This document shows, piece by piece, positions 7,067 through 15,258 of a stretch of DNA of 64,000 bases (positions are counted from its first letter, which is position 1; every line of letters begins with the position of its first letter). The translations under genes and the position numbers were made by a program. This stretch comes from Varibaculum massiliense. Lineage in GTDB: Bacteria; Actinomycetota; Actinomycetes; Actinomycetales; Actinomycetaceae. The stretch covers positions 930,001 to 994,000 of the forward strand of contig NZ_FNWI01000004.1 in assembly GCF_900106855.1 (NCBI RefSeq), in the 5' to 3' direction. Below the pieces are notes generated by a model. It did not search any database and had not been told where the DNA came from. It saw only the letters and a list, made by a program, of their open reading frames with translations.

Positions 7067-9001
7067 ATGAGCGATCTACTTGGCGCTTCAAATAAAGAGG
7101 AAGCGAAAGAATCAAAGAAATCCGGAGTATCTCCGACAGTAAATAACCGCGCCCCCAGTGATTTTACTGCCCCTAAGCGGTGGAAACTCGTCCTCGTCCT
7201 CTATTTAGCGGGCATCGGGATGGGCGCCCTCGATATGGGGATTGTGAACCCGGCGCGTACCGTGATTCAAAATGGGCTGGGAGTAGGCGATAAGGTCGGG
7301 GTTTGGGTTTTCACCATTTATACCCTCGCCTATGCGGCCGCGATTCCAGTAATCGGAAAAATTGCGGACATTATTGGCCGTAAACCGGTATATGTACTGG
7401 CTATCGGGCTATTTGGGCTCGGTTCCCTGGGGTGCGGGCTAGCGCAAGATTTCTCTTCCCTAGGACTGTTACTAGCTTCCCGCGCCATCCAAGCAATCGG
7501 AGGCGGCGGGATGGTGCCAGTAGCAACCGCTGCAGTGGGCACTATCGTTCCTCCCCCTAAGCGCGGCATGGCCTTAGGGCTGGTAGGCATGGTTTATGGC
7601 GTTGCCTCAGTGTTCGGCGGCTCTGCTGGTTCTCTCATTTTGGATATCGCCGGACAGGAAAACTGGCAATGGATCTTCTACATTAACGTTCCGATTGCGG
7701 TAATCGTGGTCGCCCTCGGAATTTGGGCGCTCCCGCAAGAAAATGAGAATTCCGCGCGCAAACTAGATTTACCAGGGGTATTTATCCTAGTAGTGATGAT
7801 TACCGCCCTGTTGTGGGCATTCCAAAACCTAGACTTCACCAAGATCGGCGAATCCCTGGGAGACCCCAACGTATGGGTAGGTTTACTTATTTTCCTGATC
7901 ATGCTGCCAGCATTTTGGGTAGCGGAAGTGCGCGCCGATGACCCTCTCATCGATTTTAAATACTTCGCTACTATCAACGTGGGAACTACTTTGTTGTTCG
8001 CTGCCGTATCCGGCATTTTGATGATGACCGTCATGTTCATCCCACAATTCGCGGAAAACTGTATGCGGCTACCCTCTGGACGAGGCGGCTATCCCACGAT
8101 TATTATCGGCTTGGCCTCGGCCATCGGGGCTCCATTAAGCGGACGGCTAACCGACCGTTTTGGTCCTCGCTTCGTGCTAGGGATTGGGGTGCTGATTTCT
8201 ACTATTTCCGGGTTCATGTTGATTTATTGGGCGAGCCCCTACCCGGGATACCTATCGAATTCGCTTTCGATTTTCGTAATGGGTCTGGGGCTAGGATTCC
8301 TGATGGGAGCGCCTTTAACCTACCTAATCCTGCACCTGATTCCAGAAACTGATGCCAACTCCGGACAGGCGACACTCTCGCTTATCCGCTCACTGGGTAC
8401 CACTTTGGCTCCCGCGATACTGGTCGGGTTACTTGCCACCGCCATGGGAGGTCTATCGGGCAAAGTCATGGACGCCATGCCCGCCATGGAAATGCCAGCG
8501 ATGCCCGCTATGACTGCTCCGGCACCCGACGCTAACGGGCAGACCATGCCCCCAAGTAGCCAGGCAAAAGTCCCAGCAGAAAAGCCAAAAGGGAAAGCCG
8601 CCACCCCCATGGCGAAATCCGATATGGGATTCAAGATGTCCGATATGCCTGCTTCTTTGCAAAATAAAATTAAAACCGCTGATGTAACCAACGTGGTAGA
8701 TCGCACTAAAGAAGTTGCGAAATACATGTTCGCGCAGCAGGAAAAGGAAATGAAAGCCAAAATGGGGATGGTTCCTCCCGGCATCGATAAGATGCAGGAA
8801 CAATATCTAAAAGATATTGAGTCCCACCGTGACCAGATAGAGACCGCGTTCCAAATGGGGCTAAACGAAGGATTCACTCGCCTGTTCTGGTTCTATACCA
8901 TTTTGTCACTAGCTGGAATATTACTGCTGGCAGGACTGCCTTCTAAACGTAAAATCGATGCCGTAATCAACCCGGAGGCGTATCGGGGTCTGGCTCGGTA
9001 A
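7067..9001 (+). CDS. MFS drug/H+ antiporter (DHA2, 14-helix type) with Met-rich insertion
   Basis: 644 residues. It has the DHA2 marks: an Asp in helix 1 (GALDMGIVNPA), motif A GKIADIIGRKPVY between helices 2 and 3, and motif C-like VYGVASVFGGSAG. A second half with RLTDRFGPRF gives 14 predicted helices. Between the last two helices lies a hydrophilic insertion of about 170 residues that begins with a repeated AMPAM/MPAM segment, then a Pro/Lys-rich and a helical part. It is longer than usual for the family and may bind metal or a partner outside the membrane. The gene is paired with the marR-like gene and has an AAGGA ribosome site. It probably exports a toxic compound. Confidence 0.9.
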   Translation: MSDLLGASNKEEAKESKKSGVSPTVNNRAPSDFTAPKRWKLVLVLYLAGIGMGALDMGIVNPARTVIQNGLGVGDKVGVWVFTIYTLAYAAAIPVIGKIADIIGRKPVYVLAIGLFGLGSLGCGLAQDFSSLGLLLASRAIQAIGGGGMVPVATAAVGTIVPPPKRGMALGLVGMVYGVASVFGGSAGSLILDIAGQENWQWIFYINVPIAVIVVALGIWALPQENENSARKLDLPGVFILVVMITALLWAFQNLDFTKIGESLGDPNVWVGLLIFLIMLPAFWVAEVRADDPLIDFKYFATINVGTTLLFAAVSGILMMTVMFIPQFAENCMRLPSGRGGYPTIIIGLASAIGAPLSGRLTDRFGPRFVLGIGVLISTISGFMLIYWASPYPGYLSNSLSIFVMGLGLGFLMGAPLTYLILHLIPETDANSGQATLSLIRSLGTTLAPAILVGLLATAMGGLSGKVMDAMPAMEMPAMPAMTAPAPDANGQTMPPSSQAKVPAEKPKGKAATPMAKSDMGFKMSDMPASLQNKIKTADVTNVVDRTKEVAKYMFAQQEKEMKAKMGMVPPGIDKMQEQYLKDIESHRDQIETAFQMGLNEGFTRLFWFYTILSLAGILLLAGLPSKRKIDAVINPEAYRGLAR

Positions 9002-9111
9002 AAGCAGACCGTGTCCGGGTCTGGCTCGGTAAAAGCACTCCGGGGACCCCGTGAGCTTCGCAAAGCTCAGCTCAAGCCCCGTTCGTATCTTTTACCGGCC
9101 GCGACCCGGAC
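8986..9111. repeat. Direct repeat plus long imperfect palindrome after the MFS gene
   Basis: A 21-base sequence at 8986-9006, which includes the MFS stop codon, is repeated exactly at 9017-9037. A 23-bp inverted repeat (9013-9035 with 9089-9111) pairs as GTCCGGGTC...CGGTAAAAG except for a 5-base internal mismatch, and it encloses a smaller GAGCTT/AAGCTC hairpin. It may act as a terminator or be a dispersed repeat of the genome. No gene is seen from 9002 to 9214. Confidence 0.7.
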
Positions 9112-9214
9112 GTGCTCCTCCTGCTTATTTGCGTACCTTAAAATGGAGGGAAAGCTGGGGCGGAGATAAATCCGTTAGTGGAAAAAATGGGGTGAAAGAT
9201 AGAAAGATAGGGGT

Positions 9215-9970
9215 ATGCCCACAAGTTCCTTAGGCCCCGAAGTTATTGAAATCTGGTTCCGGGCAGTCGATGTGACCGGAGTGTTTTGTGCCGCGGTTAT
9301 CGGCGCGAAACTCGCTCGTGAACGCCGTTTTGATGCAGTCGGGTTCGCCACCCTGGCGGTTATCTCCGCGCTGGGTGGCGGGATGACCCGGGACGTGCTG
9401 CTACAACAGATTCCGGTAGCCTTTACCGATCCCTTTTATCTAGGCGGCGCCCTCTTGGGAGCCACCGTGGCGTTCTTTTGGCGCCTGGAATCAAAATGGA
9501 CCAACCGGATGATAACCGTGGCCGATGCCCTCTGCCTGGGGTGTTGGGCCGCTACCGGCGCCCAAAAAACTCTCGCCCTGGGACTAGGGGTGTTACCCGC
9601 GATGATGATGGGACTAACTACTGCGGTGGGAGGAAGTATTATCCGGGACGTGATGGTGGGAAAGATTCCCAAGATTTTTGGGGGCGCTAATCTGTATGCC
9701 ACCCCCGCTGCCACCTCGGCAGTAATCATGGTGGTATTTTTCAAACTAAATATGCCGGTACTGGGGATGGCGCTCTCCATTATTGCGGCGCTGATTTTTG
9801 TACTTTTGGCACAGTGGCGAGGATGGGTACTTCCCGAGGCACTTGATTTGAGCATCAATCTAACTCCCCGCCAGTTTCGGCAGCTTTTGCGTTTGCGTGA
9901 TACCAAACCGCAGGATTCAAAAGACACTAATCCGGTCACTAAAGATAAAAACACCTCTGGCAGTGATTAA
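9215..9970 (+). CDS. TRIC family cation channel (UPF0126/YadS-like)
   Basis: 251 residues with about seven membrane segments arranged as two repeats. Each repeat carries the family's glycine-rich motif: GGGMTRD (54-60) and GGSIIRD (138-144), where the helix kink lines the pore. Bacterial TRIC homologues form trimeric monovalent cation channels; the physiological role here is unknown. The C-terminal 40 residues are charged and cytoplasmic. The ATG start follows AGGGG. The gene is monocistronic and converges on the iron transporter gene. Confidence 0.88.
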   Translation: MPTSSLGPEVIEIWFRAVDVTGVFCAAVIGAKLARERRFDAVGFATLAVISALGGGMTRDVLLQQIPVAFTDPFYLGGALLGATVAFFWRLESKWTNRMITVADALCLGCWAATGAQKTLALGLGVLPAMMMGLTTAVGGSIIRDVMVGKIPKIFGGANLYATPAATSAVIMVVFFKLNMPVLGMALSIIAALIFVLLAQWRGWVLPEALDLSINLTPRQFRQLLRLRDTKPQDSKDTNPVTKDKNTSGSD

Positions 9971-10042
9971 CGGAACGCCTACAAAGGGCGGTAACGAAAC
10001 TCCGGCAAGAAGGACGCCCTCTAACCGCACATAGCTGGCAGT

Positions 10043-11152
10043 TTAGAGCTGGGTGCCGATAGCTAATCCCAACAGGTAGGTGGCTCCCGCCGCCCCATAG
10101 CCGATCAGCAGTTGTCGCAGCGCTTTGGGAGCCGGATTTACCCCCGAAAGCAACCCCACAATTCCGCCTACGATAACTAGCGCTACCCCTACTAGAATCA
10201 CCGCGCCTATCGCACCTTGCAGGGGTGAAAGCGGTAAAAGGAATGGGAATAGCGGGACGAAGGCTCCAATAGCGAAGAAAGTGAATGAAGAAATAGCGGC
10301 TTTCATGCCGGTACCGATTTCTTCATATTCCCGGTTACCCGATTCTAGATAGGCGTGTCCACCGGTCTTAATCTTGGCAAAGGCGGCAGCCGCCTTACGG
10401 TCAGCAGTCGCAGCATCGTCTCCCCGCGCCCGAAACACTAGCGACAGTTCATTTTGGTTCATATTGAGCTTATCGATGGCGTGTTCAGACTCGGGGTCTG
10501 GGGAAGATGAAGCCAACAGTTCAGTTTGAGAACGTACCGAAACGTATTCCCCTGCCCCCATGGAGAGGGCTCCGGATAGTAACCCCGCTAGTCCAGTAAC
10601 GATAATGGTGGTTTTAGAAACTCCGGTACCAAAAATCCCCAGGATGAGGGCGCAGGTAGAGACGAGACCATCGTTTACCCCGAAAACGGCAGCCCGGAAA
10701 CTTCCGGAAATAGTGGCGCGTTGGCGGGCAGCCAGACCGCGCACCACCTCGGAATGAATTTTTTCATCCGCCACAATTTCTTTGGGAACATCCAGGTCTG
10801 CCTCGTAATCATGCCGCTGTTCTGCCCGCTGCATCATCGCCAACATAAAGATGGTTCCGAAAATGCGCGTAAAAAAGTTAAGTAGCCGTGAACGTAGGCT
10901 TGCCCGCGGGGTGGGCAGCGCGTCCTCACCCAGGAGATTTAACCAATACTGTTCGTGACGTTCTTCGGCGATTGATAATTCTTGGAGCACTTCCCGCTCA
11001 TCGCCACTACGCCGGCGCGCCAGGTAACGATAGGTGTCGGCCTCCAGGCGTTCTTCCGCGAGATATTTTCTCCAACGCCGCACCTGTTTCCTGGAAACAG
11101 CAGGCACCTGAGAGCCGTCAACAGCTGCGTGTTTATTAGCTGAGTCAGCCAT
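10043..11152 (-). CDS. Ferritin-like/VIT1 (CCC1) iron or manganese transporter
   Basis: 369 residues from the ATG at 11152. The N-terminal 140 residues form a rubrerythrin-like ferritin domain with EERLEADTY, IAEERHEQYW and VADEKIHSEVV, supplying the Glu/His ligands of a di-iron site. The rest is a VIT1/CCC1 channel domain starting AVFGVNDGLVSTCALILG, with five membrane helices. Such fusions (MbfA/Er-VIT1 type) export iron from the cytoplasm and protect against iron and peroxide stress. A TTG start at 11179 is possible but would overlap the upstream gene; the ATG lies one base after that gene's stop and suggests coupling. Confidence 0.88.
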   Translation of the reverse strand: MADSANKHAAVDGSQVPAVSRKQVRRWRKYLAEERLEADTYRYLARRRSGDEREVLQELSIAEERHEQYWLNLLGEDALPTPRASLRSRLLNFFTRIFGTIFMLAMMQRAEQRHDYEADLDVPKEIVADEKIHSEVVRGLAARQRATISGSFRAAVFGVNDGLVSTCALILGIFGTGVSKTTIIVTGLAGLLSGALSMGAGEYVSVRSQTELLASSSPDPESEHAIDKLNMNQNELSLVFRARGDDAATADRKAAAAFAKIKTGGHAYLESGNREYEEIGTGMKAAISSFTFFAIGAFVPLFPFLLPLSPLQGAIGAVILVGVALVIVGGIVGLLSGVNPAPKALRQLLIGYGAAGATYLLGLAIGTQL

Positions 11153-11153
11153 T

Positions 11154-11477
11154 TTAGAGACGCGAATCCGGTCCTTCAACGGTTATTTCTTCGATTTCGA
11201 CATCTACGAACTCGGGATTAGATTTGCTGGAGGGCGCTACTCCGAAGATGCGTTCTTTGACCGCGTCCGCAATTTTGTCGGTGACGGCTTCGCCTTGGCG
11301 GCGGAAAATCTCGGAAGCCTTTTTCTTGGTGGCCTCCCCCGCTTTGCGTACCTGCGGATTGGAAGTCACCGCGTTAACGGTTTTTGCTACCCCGCCCTCT
11401 GGGTTCTCTCGCACTTCGCGGCGAACCAGGGCAATACCAGCGCCGATGCCGAGCACGGTTAGGAGTTTCTTTCCCAC
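11154..11477 (-). CDS. Small membrane-associated hypothetical protein
   Basis: 107 residues from the GTG at 11477, chosen because GAAAGG lies eight bases upstream; an alternative GTG at 11486 overlaps that ribosome site. An N-terminal hydrophobic stretch (LLTVLGIGAGIAL) precedes a charged helical region and an acidic tail. The family is not recognised. The stop is one base before the iron transporter's ATG, so the two are probably co-translated, and an accessory role for the transporter is possible. Confidence 0.65.
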   Translation of the reverse strand: MGKKLLTVLGIGAGIALVRREVRENPEGGVAKTVNAVTSNPQVRKAGEATKKKASEIFRRQGEAVTDKIADAVKERIFGVAPSSKSNPEFVDVEIEEITVEGPDSRL

Positions 11478-11628
11478 GGCTAACACCTTTCAAATCGATA
11501 AGAATAAGCGTTCCTCATTCTATCGCACGCGCATGATGAGGAAAGTTGCAGCAAGTTGAGAACTGTCCTTAAGCAATTTCCGTATTTTTTCACAACATAT
11601 TTTATGTTTCGCGGTTTACGGTGGATAT

Positions 11629-12450
11629 ATGAGCGAGATTAGAATCGACACTTCCCGAGGTATCACCTTGGCGGCGGAATTCATTGTGCCAGTGGACTCC
11701 AGTAAATGTGCGGTGATTTTTGCGCATTCTTTCTTGCTTGACCGCCACGGGCTGGGGTGGTTCGATGTTTTCGCAAAATCCTATCGCAGCGCTGGTTACG
11801 CGACTTTACAACTAGATTTTTCTGGCTGCGGGGATAGCGCCGATGATGTGATTCGTCTAGAAAACCAGATTGAGGATTTAAAGGCGGCCTGCGGCTGGCT
11901 CGCTGAGCGAGGCTTCGATCGGATTATCTTGCATGCTGACGGTTCTGGAGCGTTGGTGGCTTTGCGCGCGGTTCCAGATAAGGTGCAGGCACTGGTGCTT
12001 ACGGCACCTATTTTAGGGCCGGCGGAAGTTTCCTGGGAGGACGTGTTTTCACCCTCGCAGCTAGCTGAGTTAGAGAAAGTAGGACACACTCGTATTCCCA
12101 ATGACCAGGGGGCTTCGCGAGCATATTTTGTAATCGGTAGGCAGACCTTAGGGGAACTAACTATGGTTGACACCGAAAAATTGCTGCATGACATCGCCCT
12201 CCCGACCTTATTCGTGGTTGATCCCCAAACTCTTGCTTCCCAATGGTTCGCCCCTCTGGTAGATGATCCACAGTCGCTGCTACCTCCCAGTTGCGAACTA
12301 TTGTTCTTGGATAATCTCAGTTTGTATGGGGAACTACCCGCGAACTACCGTAAAGCTGAAAGCGCTTACCCGGATGCGGAGAAGGTGGATTTCTTGCGGG
12401 ATCAAGTAGTTGCCTGGGTTACTCGTGTGGCTCCTGCGGTTAGAACATAA
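11629..12450 (+). CDS. Alpha/beta-hydrolase fold protein with Asp at the nucleophile position
   Basis: 273 residues of the S33/dienelactone-hydrolase-like fold: the oxyanion strand AVIFAHSFLLDRHG, the LDFSGCGDS turn, and a nucleophile elbow at 101-107. There the usual G-x-S-x-G is replaced by LHADGSG, placing Asp104 where Ser is expected. Asp is the nucleophile in haloalkane and fluoroacetate dehalogenases, but the rest of the site does not clearly match those enzymes, so a different chemistry or a non-catalytic role is possible. A late His is not obvious. The gene stands alone with its own promoter region. Confidence 0.75.
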   Translation: MSEIRIDTSRGITLAAEFIVPVDSSKCAVIFAHSFLLDRHGLGWFDVFAKSYRSAGYATLQLDFSGCGDSADDVIRLENQIEDLKAACGWLAERGFDRIILHADGSGALVALRAVPDKVQALVLTAPILGPAEVSWEDVFSPSQLAELEKVGHTRIPNDQGASRAYFVIGRQTLGELTMVDTEKLLHDIALPTLFVVDPQTLASQWFAPLVDDPQSLLPPSCELLFLDNLSLYGELPANYRKAESAYPDAEKVDFLRDQVVAWVTRVAPAVRT

Positions 12451-12688
12451 GCTAATCAAGAGCGGCTAGTTTCTTCGTTTTCTAGGCGCTTAGTTTCCCG
12501 AAATTTTTTTGGAAAACAGTGGAAAATCTCTATAAAATCTCACTAGCTGCGGCTTTTGCCAAATATAAAGCTAATTCACAGGTTCATTTATATTATTTTT
12601 CAGACAAATGTCTTATCATTAATAACAGCAATAAGGATTGAGCGTTGATCGTTTGATATCTCCTTATTTGCTTGAGATGGGGAACAAA

Positions 12689-12723
12689 AGTGGGGGCGGA
12701 TTCCAAAGGAATCTGCCCCCACT
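12689..12723 (-). terminator. Terminator of the MPPTG wall-protein gene
   Basis: A 16-bp stem (12689-12704 with 12708-12723) with one G-T pair and a 3-base loop. Read leftward it is followed by TTTTG, as expected for a Rho-independent terminator. Confidence 0.8.
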
Positions 12724-12741
12724 CTCTGTCTACGGACCTCA

Positions 12742-12783
12742 CCGCCGGGGACTCGGCTCCCAGAGGGAGGAGTCTAGCGGCGG
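12742..12783. repeat. Long imperfect hairpin
   Basis: CCGCCG (12742-12747) pairs with CGGCGG (12778-12783), and an inner CTCCC-aga-GGGAG stem lies between them. It sits between the stop of the wall-protein gene and its terminator, so it may protect or process the 3' end of the mRNA. Confidence 0.5.
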
Positions 12784-12797
12784 GGCGAGCCTAGGGT

Positions 12798-14411
12798 TTA
12801 CCTTTTGCGACTCATCCGGGCTCCGGCAGTGGCAGCGATACCAGCTAAGACGCAAGCCAAAGCAATACCTAAAGCACTAATTCCAGCAGCTCCGGTAGGC
12901 GGCATCTGCTGCTTCACTTTAGAGTCAGGTTGCGGGGTTTGAGTTTTAGCTGCTTCTTTCACCGTGATCTTCGCGGTAGCAGATACGCTTTCCCCGTTCA
13001 TATCGGTCAAGGTGAACTTAACTTTGTAAGTACCCGGTTTAGCCGAATCGAAGTTCCCTTTTTCAATCACTACTTTTGCGGCTAGGTCAGCTCCGTCCTC
13101 TTCATCGAAAGCCTTCGTAATCAGCGAACGTAGATCAAGTTTATCGCCAACGGTAATAGTGGCGTCTTTAACCTCTAATACAGGCGGAGTGTTCGGGCGG
13201 TAGACGGGGTAGACCGCCATATCCGCCATAACTACGGTCTCGGCATTAAAGGATTGCCCGCTACCATCTGCCTTGGTATTCCATTCTTTGAAAACCTGCC
13301 CTGCGGGAGCCGCCGGAACCGCCGGGAGCTTCTTCGGTAGGCAGGTAGTTCCGTCACTTAGGCAGTTACCGGAAAGGGAATGCCGGTAATAGACCTGCTG
13401 GGTTGCCAGCACTTCAGGTTCTTGACCTTCCTGAGGCGCGCCCTTATAGAAGGTAACTTCCGGGATCTTTTGATCCAACATCACGGTGAAGACGCTGGAA
13501 GTTTTAAATTTGGCGTTAGTGTTTACCTGGTCGTCGCCTTTCCAATTTTTTAGATACCCAAAACCCTCATAGCATTTCACCGCGGAAACCGGAAACGGCT
13601 TTTTTCCGTAATAGAAATAGTACTTTCCAGGCTTATATCCTTCGGCAGCGAGCTTATCGGCTTCTGCCGGGGTAGGTAGTACCACCTTGCAATCTTTATC
13701 GATTGACTTGAGTACATAGTCAGTGCCGACTTTATAATTCGGATTAAGACCGGTGACCTTGCCCTCAGCATCTACGGTGAAAAGATTCTTGGCTACTTGC
13801 GGGTTCTTCGCGTATGCAATCTGCACAGTATCCATGTGGAAGCGGGTTTCCGCAATCGGGTTAGAGTTGGTCGCGGCATTAGTGGCGGACTGGGAGTCTT
13901 TGCTTACCGTCATCAGGTCAGTTTTTCCGCCTCTAGCCTCCGGATACCCAGAACTTAGGGCTGTGAACCACGAGTGATACCCTTCCGGCAACGTGGAGGG
14001 ATCCACCTTTACGGTATAGGCTTTACCCTGCTTATATGGTCCCAGGTATTTACCTGCACTCCAACGATTCTTGTCTCCAACCGTGCCGGTAGTGGTCTCA
14101 ATCAGATTGCCCTCTTCATCAAAAACTTGAAAAGCTACTTTCTTCCAAGCTTCCAAAACCTGTCCTTTAGGGGCTCCGCCATATACGTCCATCGTGCGTC
14201 TTACCCCAACAGTTTCTTCTGGTTTGGCGAATAATTCCTTGCTGCCGGGTTTGAGAAATATTTCCGGTAGGATTTCAATCCGCAACGTTTTCTCGGAGTC
14301 ACTATCTTCGGCGTGAGCACTGGGCAGTTGCGTGACAGCCAGTAGCCCCATCCCCACTAATAGCAGCGGGGCAATCAGGAAACTGACCACTCTTTCCATA
14401 GTTTTCGACAT
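12798..14411 (-). CDS. Secreted cell-wall-anchored protein (MPPTG motif, InlB-like repeat, Ig-like domain)
   Basis: 537 residues. The signal peptide (VVSFLIAPLLLVGMGLLAV, cleavage near AHA-ED) is followed by a large unrecognised N-terminal region. An InlB B-repeat-like segment (GQVFKEWNTKADGSGQSFN) and a DUF5011/Ig-like module (TITVGDKLDLRSLITKAFDEE) come next. The C-terminus is MPPTG (503-507), a hydrophobic span and MSRKR, an LPxTG variant for a housekeeping sortase. Probable roles are adhesion or matrix contact. The start at 14411 is preferred over 14426 because GTGGAGAG lies at the right distance. Confidence 0.8.
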   Translation of the reverse strand: MSKTMERVVSFLIAPLLLVGMGLLAVTQLPSAHAEDSDSEKTLRIEILPEIFLKPGSKELFAKPEETVGVRRTMDVYGGAPKGQVLEAWKKVAFQVFDEEGNLIETTTGTVGDKNRWSAGKYLGPYKQGKAYTVKVDPSTLPEGYHSWFTALSSGYPEARGGKTDLMTVSKDSQSATNAATNSNPIAETRFHMDTVQIAYAKNPQVAKNLFTVDAEGKVTGLNPNYKVGTDYVLKSIDKDCKVVLPTPAEADKLAAEGYKPGKYYFYYGKKPFPVSAVKCYEGFGYLKNWKGDDQVNTNAKFKTSSVFTVMLDQKIPEVTFYKGAPQEGQEPEVLATQQVYYRHSLSGNCLSDGTTCLPKKLPAVPAAPAGQVFKEWNTKADGSGQSFNAETVVMADMAVYPVYRPNTPPVLEVKDATITVGDKLDLRSLITKAFDEEDGADLAAKVVIEKGNFDSAKPGTYKVKFTLTDMNGESVSATAKITVKEAAKTQTPQPDSKVKQQMPPTGAAGISALGIALACVLAGIAATAGARMSRKR

Positions 14412-14572
14412 TTTCTCTCCACTCAAAATATTCGTCGGCGTAAAATTAAAATCGGTTTACACCCTTTAATGGTAACGGTTAGTCGCAGTTAAAAGCTGGT
14501 TAAGTAATTAAAGTCATTGAATATAAGCGGAACTCGGCGCGGTTAATCATTTCCGGGAACCGGGTGCAAGGG

Positions 14573-15070
14573 TCACCACTCGCTGGGATCGCCGGCAGGA
14601 GCGGCGCTGATTTCGAACAACAAATCCCCGACTTCCACCTGATTACCTTCCGGGCGGAGATTTTCCAGGTCAGAGGGAGTTGAATCCAGTACCACCACCG
14701 GGCATAGCGGCGAGTAACGCGCTTTTTCAATTCGTTTAACCGAGAAAGTAGTAATGGGATCTCCGGCTTTAACCATTTCATTTTCGAGGGCGTGGCAGGT
14801 GAAACCGTCCCCCCGCATCTTTACCGTGTCAATCCCCAGATGCACCAGTACTGTTTGTTCTCCGTTGGCAATCATGAAAGCGTGCGGGAACAGCTTTATT
14901 AGTCTCCCGGAAATGGGCGCTACCGCCGTCAGTTTTTTGGCTCCGGGGAGTGGACGCACCGCAATCCCGGCACCCACAATCATGCCAGAGAACACTAAGT
15001 CTGGTACCTGCCGCAGCCCCACTAGCCGCCCAGGAATCGGCGAACACACCTGTAAGGATGGCTCCCCCAT
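14573..15070 (-). CDS. PTS glucose-type EIIA component
   Basis: 165 residues of the PTS_EIIA_1 family. It contains the two active-site histidines: His63 in FPHAFMI and His77 in VLVHLGIDTV, the latter being the one phosphorylated by HPr. The fold marks APISGRLIKL and GDLLFEIS are also present. No EIIB or EIIC is attached or adjacent, so it acts as a free EIIA, either supplying an EIICB encoded elsewhere or signalling carbohydrate status. The nearby pullulanase gene makes a link with alpha-glucan use plausible. Confidence 0.9.
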   Translation of the reverse strand: MGEPSLQVCSPIPGRLVGLRQVPDLVFSGMIVGAGIAVRPLPGAKKLTAVAPISGRLIKLFPHAFMIANGEQTVLVHLGIDTVKMRGDGFTCHALENEMVKAGDPITTFSVKRIEKARYSPLCPVVVLDSTPSDLENLRPEGNQVEVGDLLFEISAAPAGDPSEW

Positions 15071-15258
15071 GCTTCACCCCAATTCCAAAAGGAGAACTAA
15101 CTTTCTTTCTAAACCAGCCTAGCCCGCCCGCGTCCTCCAGAAAAACTTATTATTTTCCGGAGGGCGATGGGGGAGTACTCACACGAAAATCACGCTGAAC
15201 TCATCCCGTTCTACCTCGCAAAATGTTAAGCGAAGTAGCAGGTCAAGACCGCGCTAGC

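Larger units (their letters stand above)
12451..12797. other. Intergenic stretch with two hairpins
   Basis: I see no gene. The left half is AT-rich without clear signals. The right half holds the two stems listed separately at 12689-12723 and 12742-12783, which end the leftward wall-protein transcript. Confidence 0.6.
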
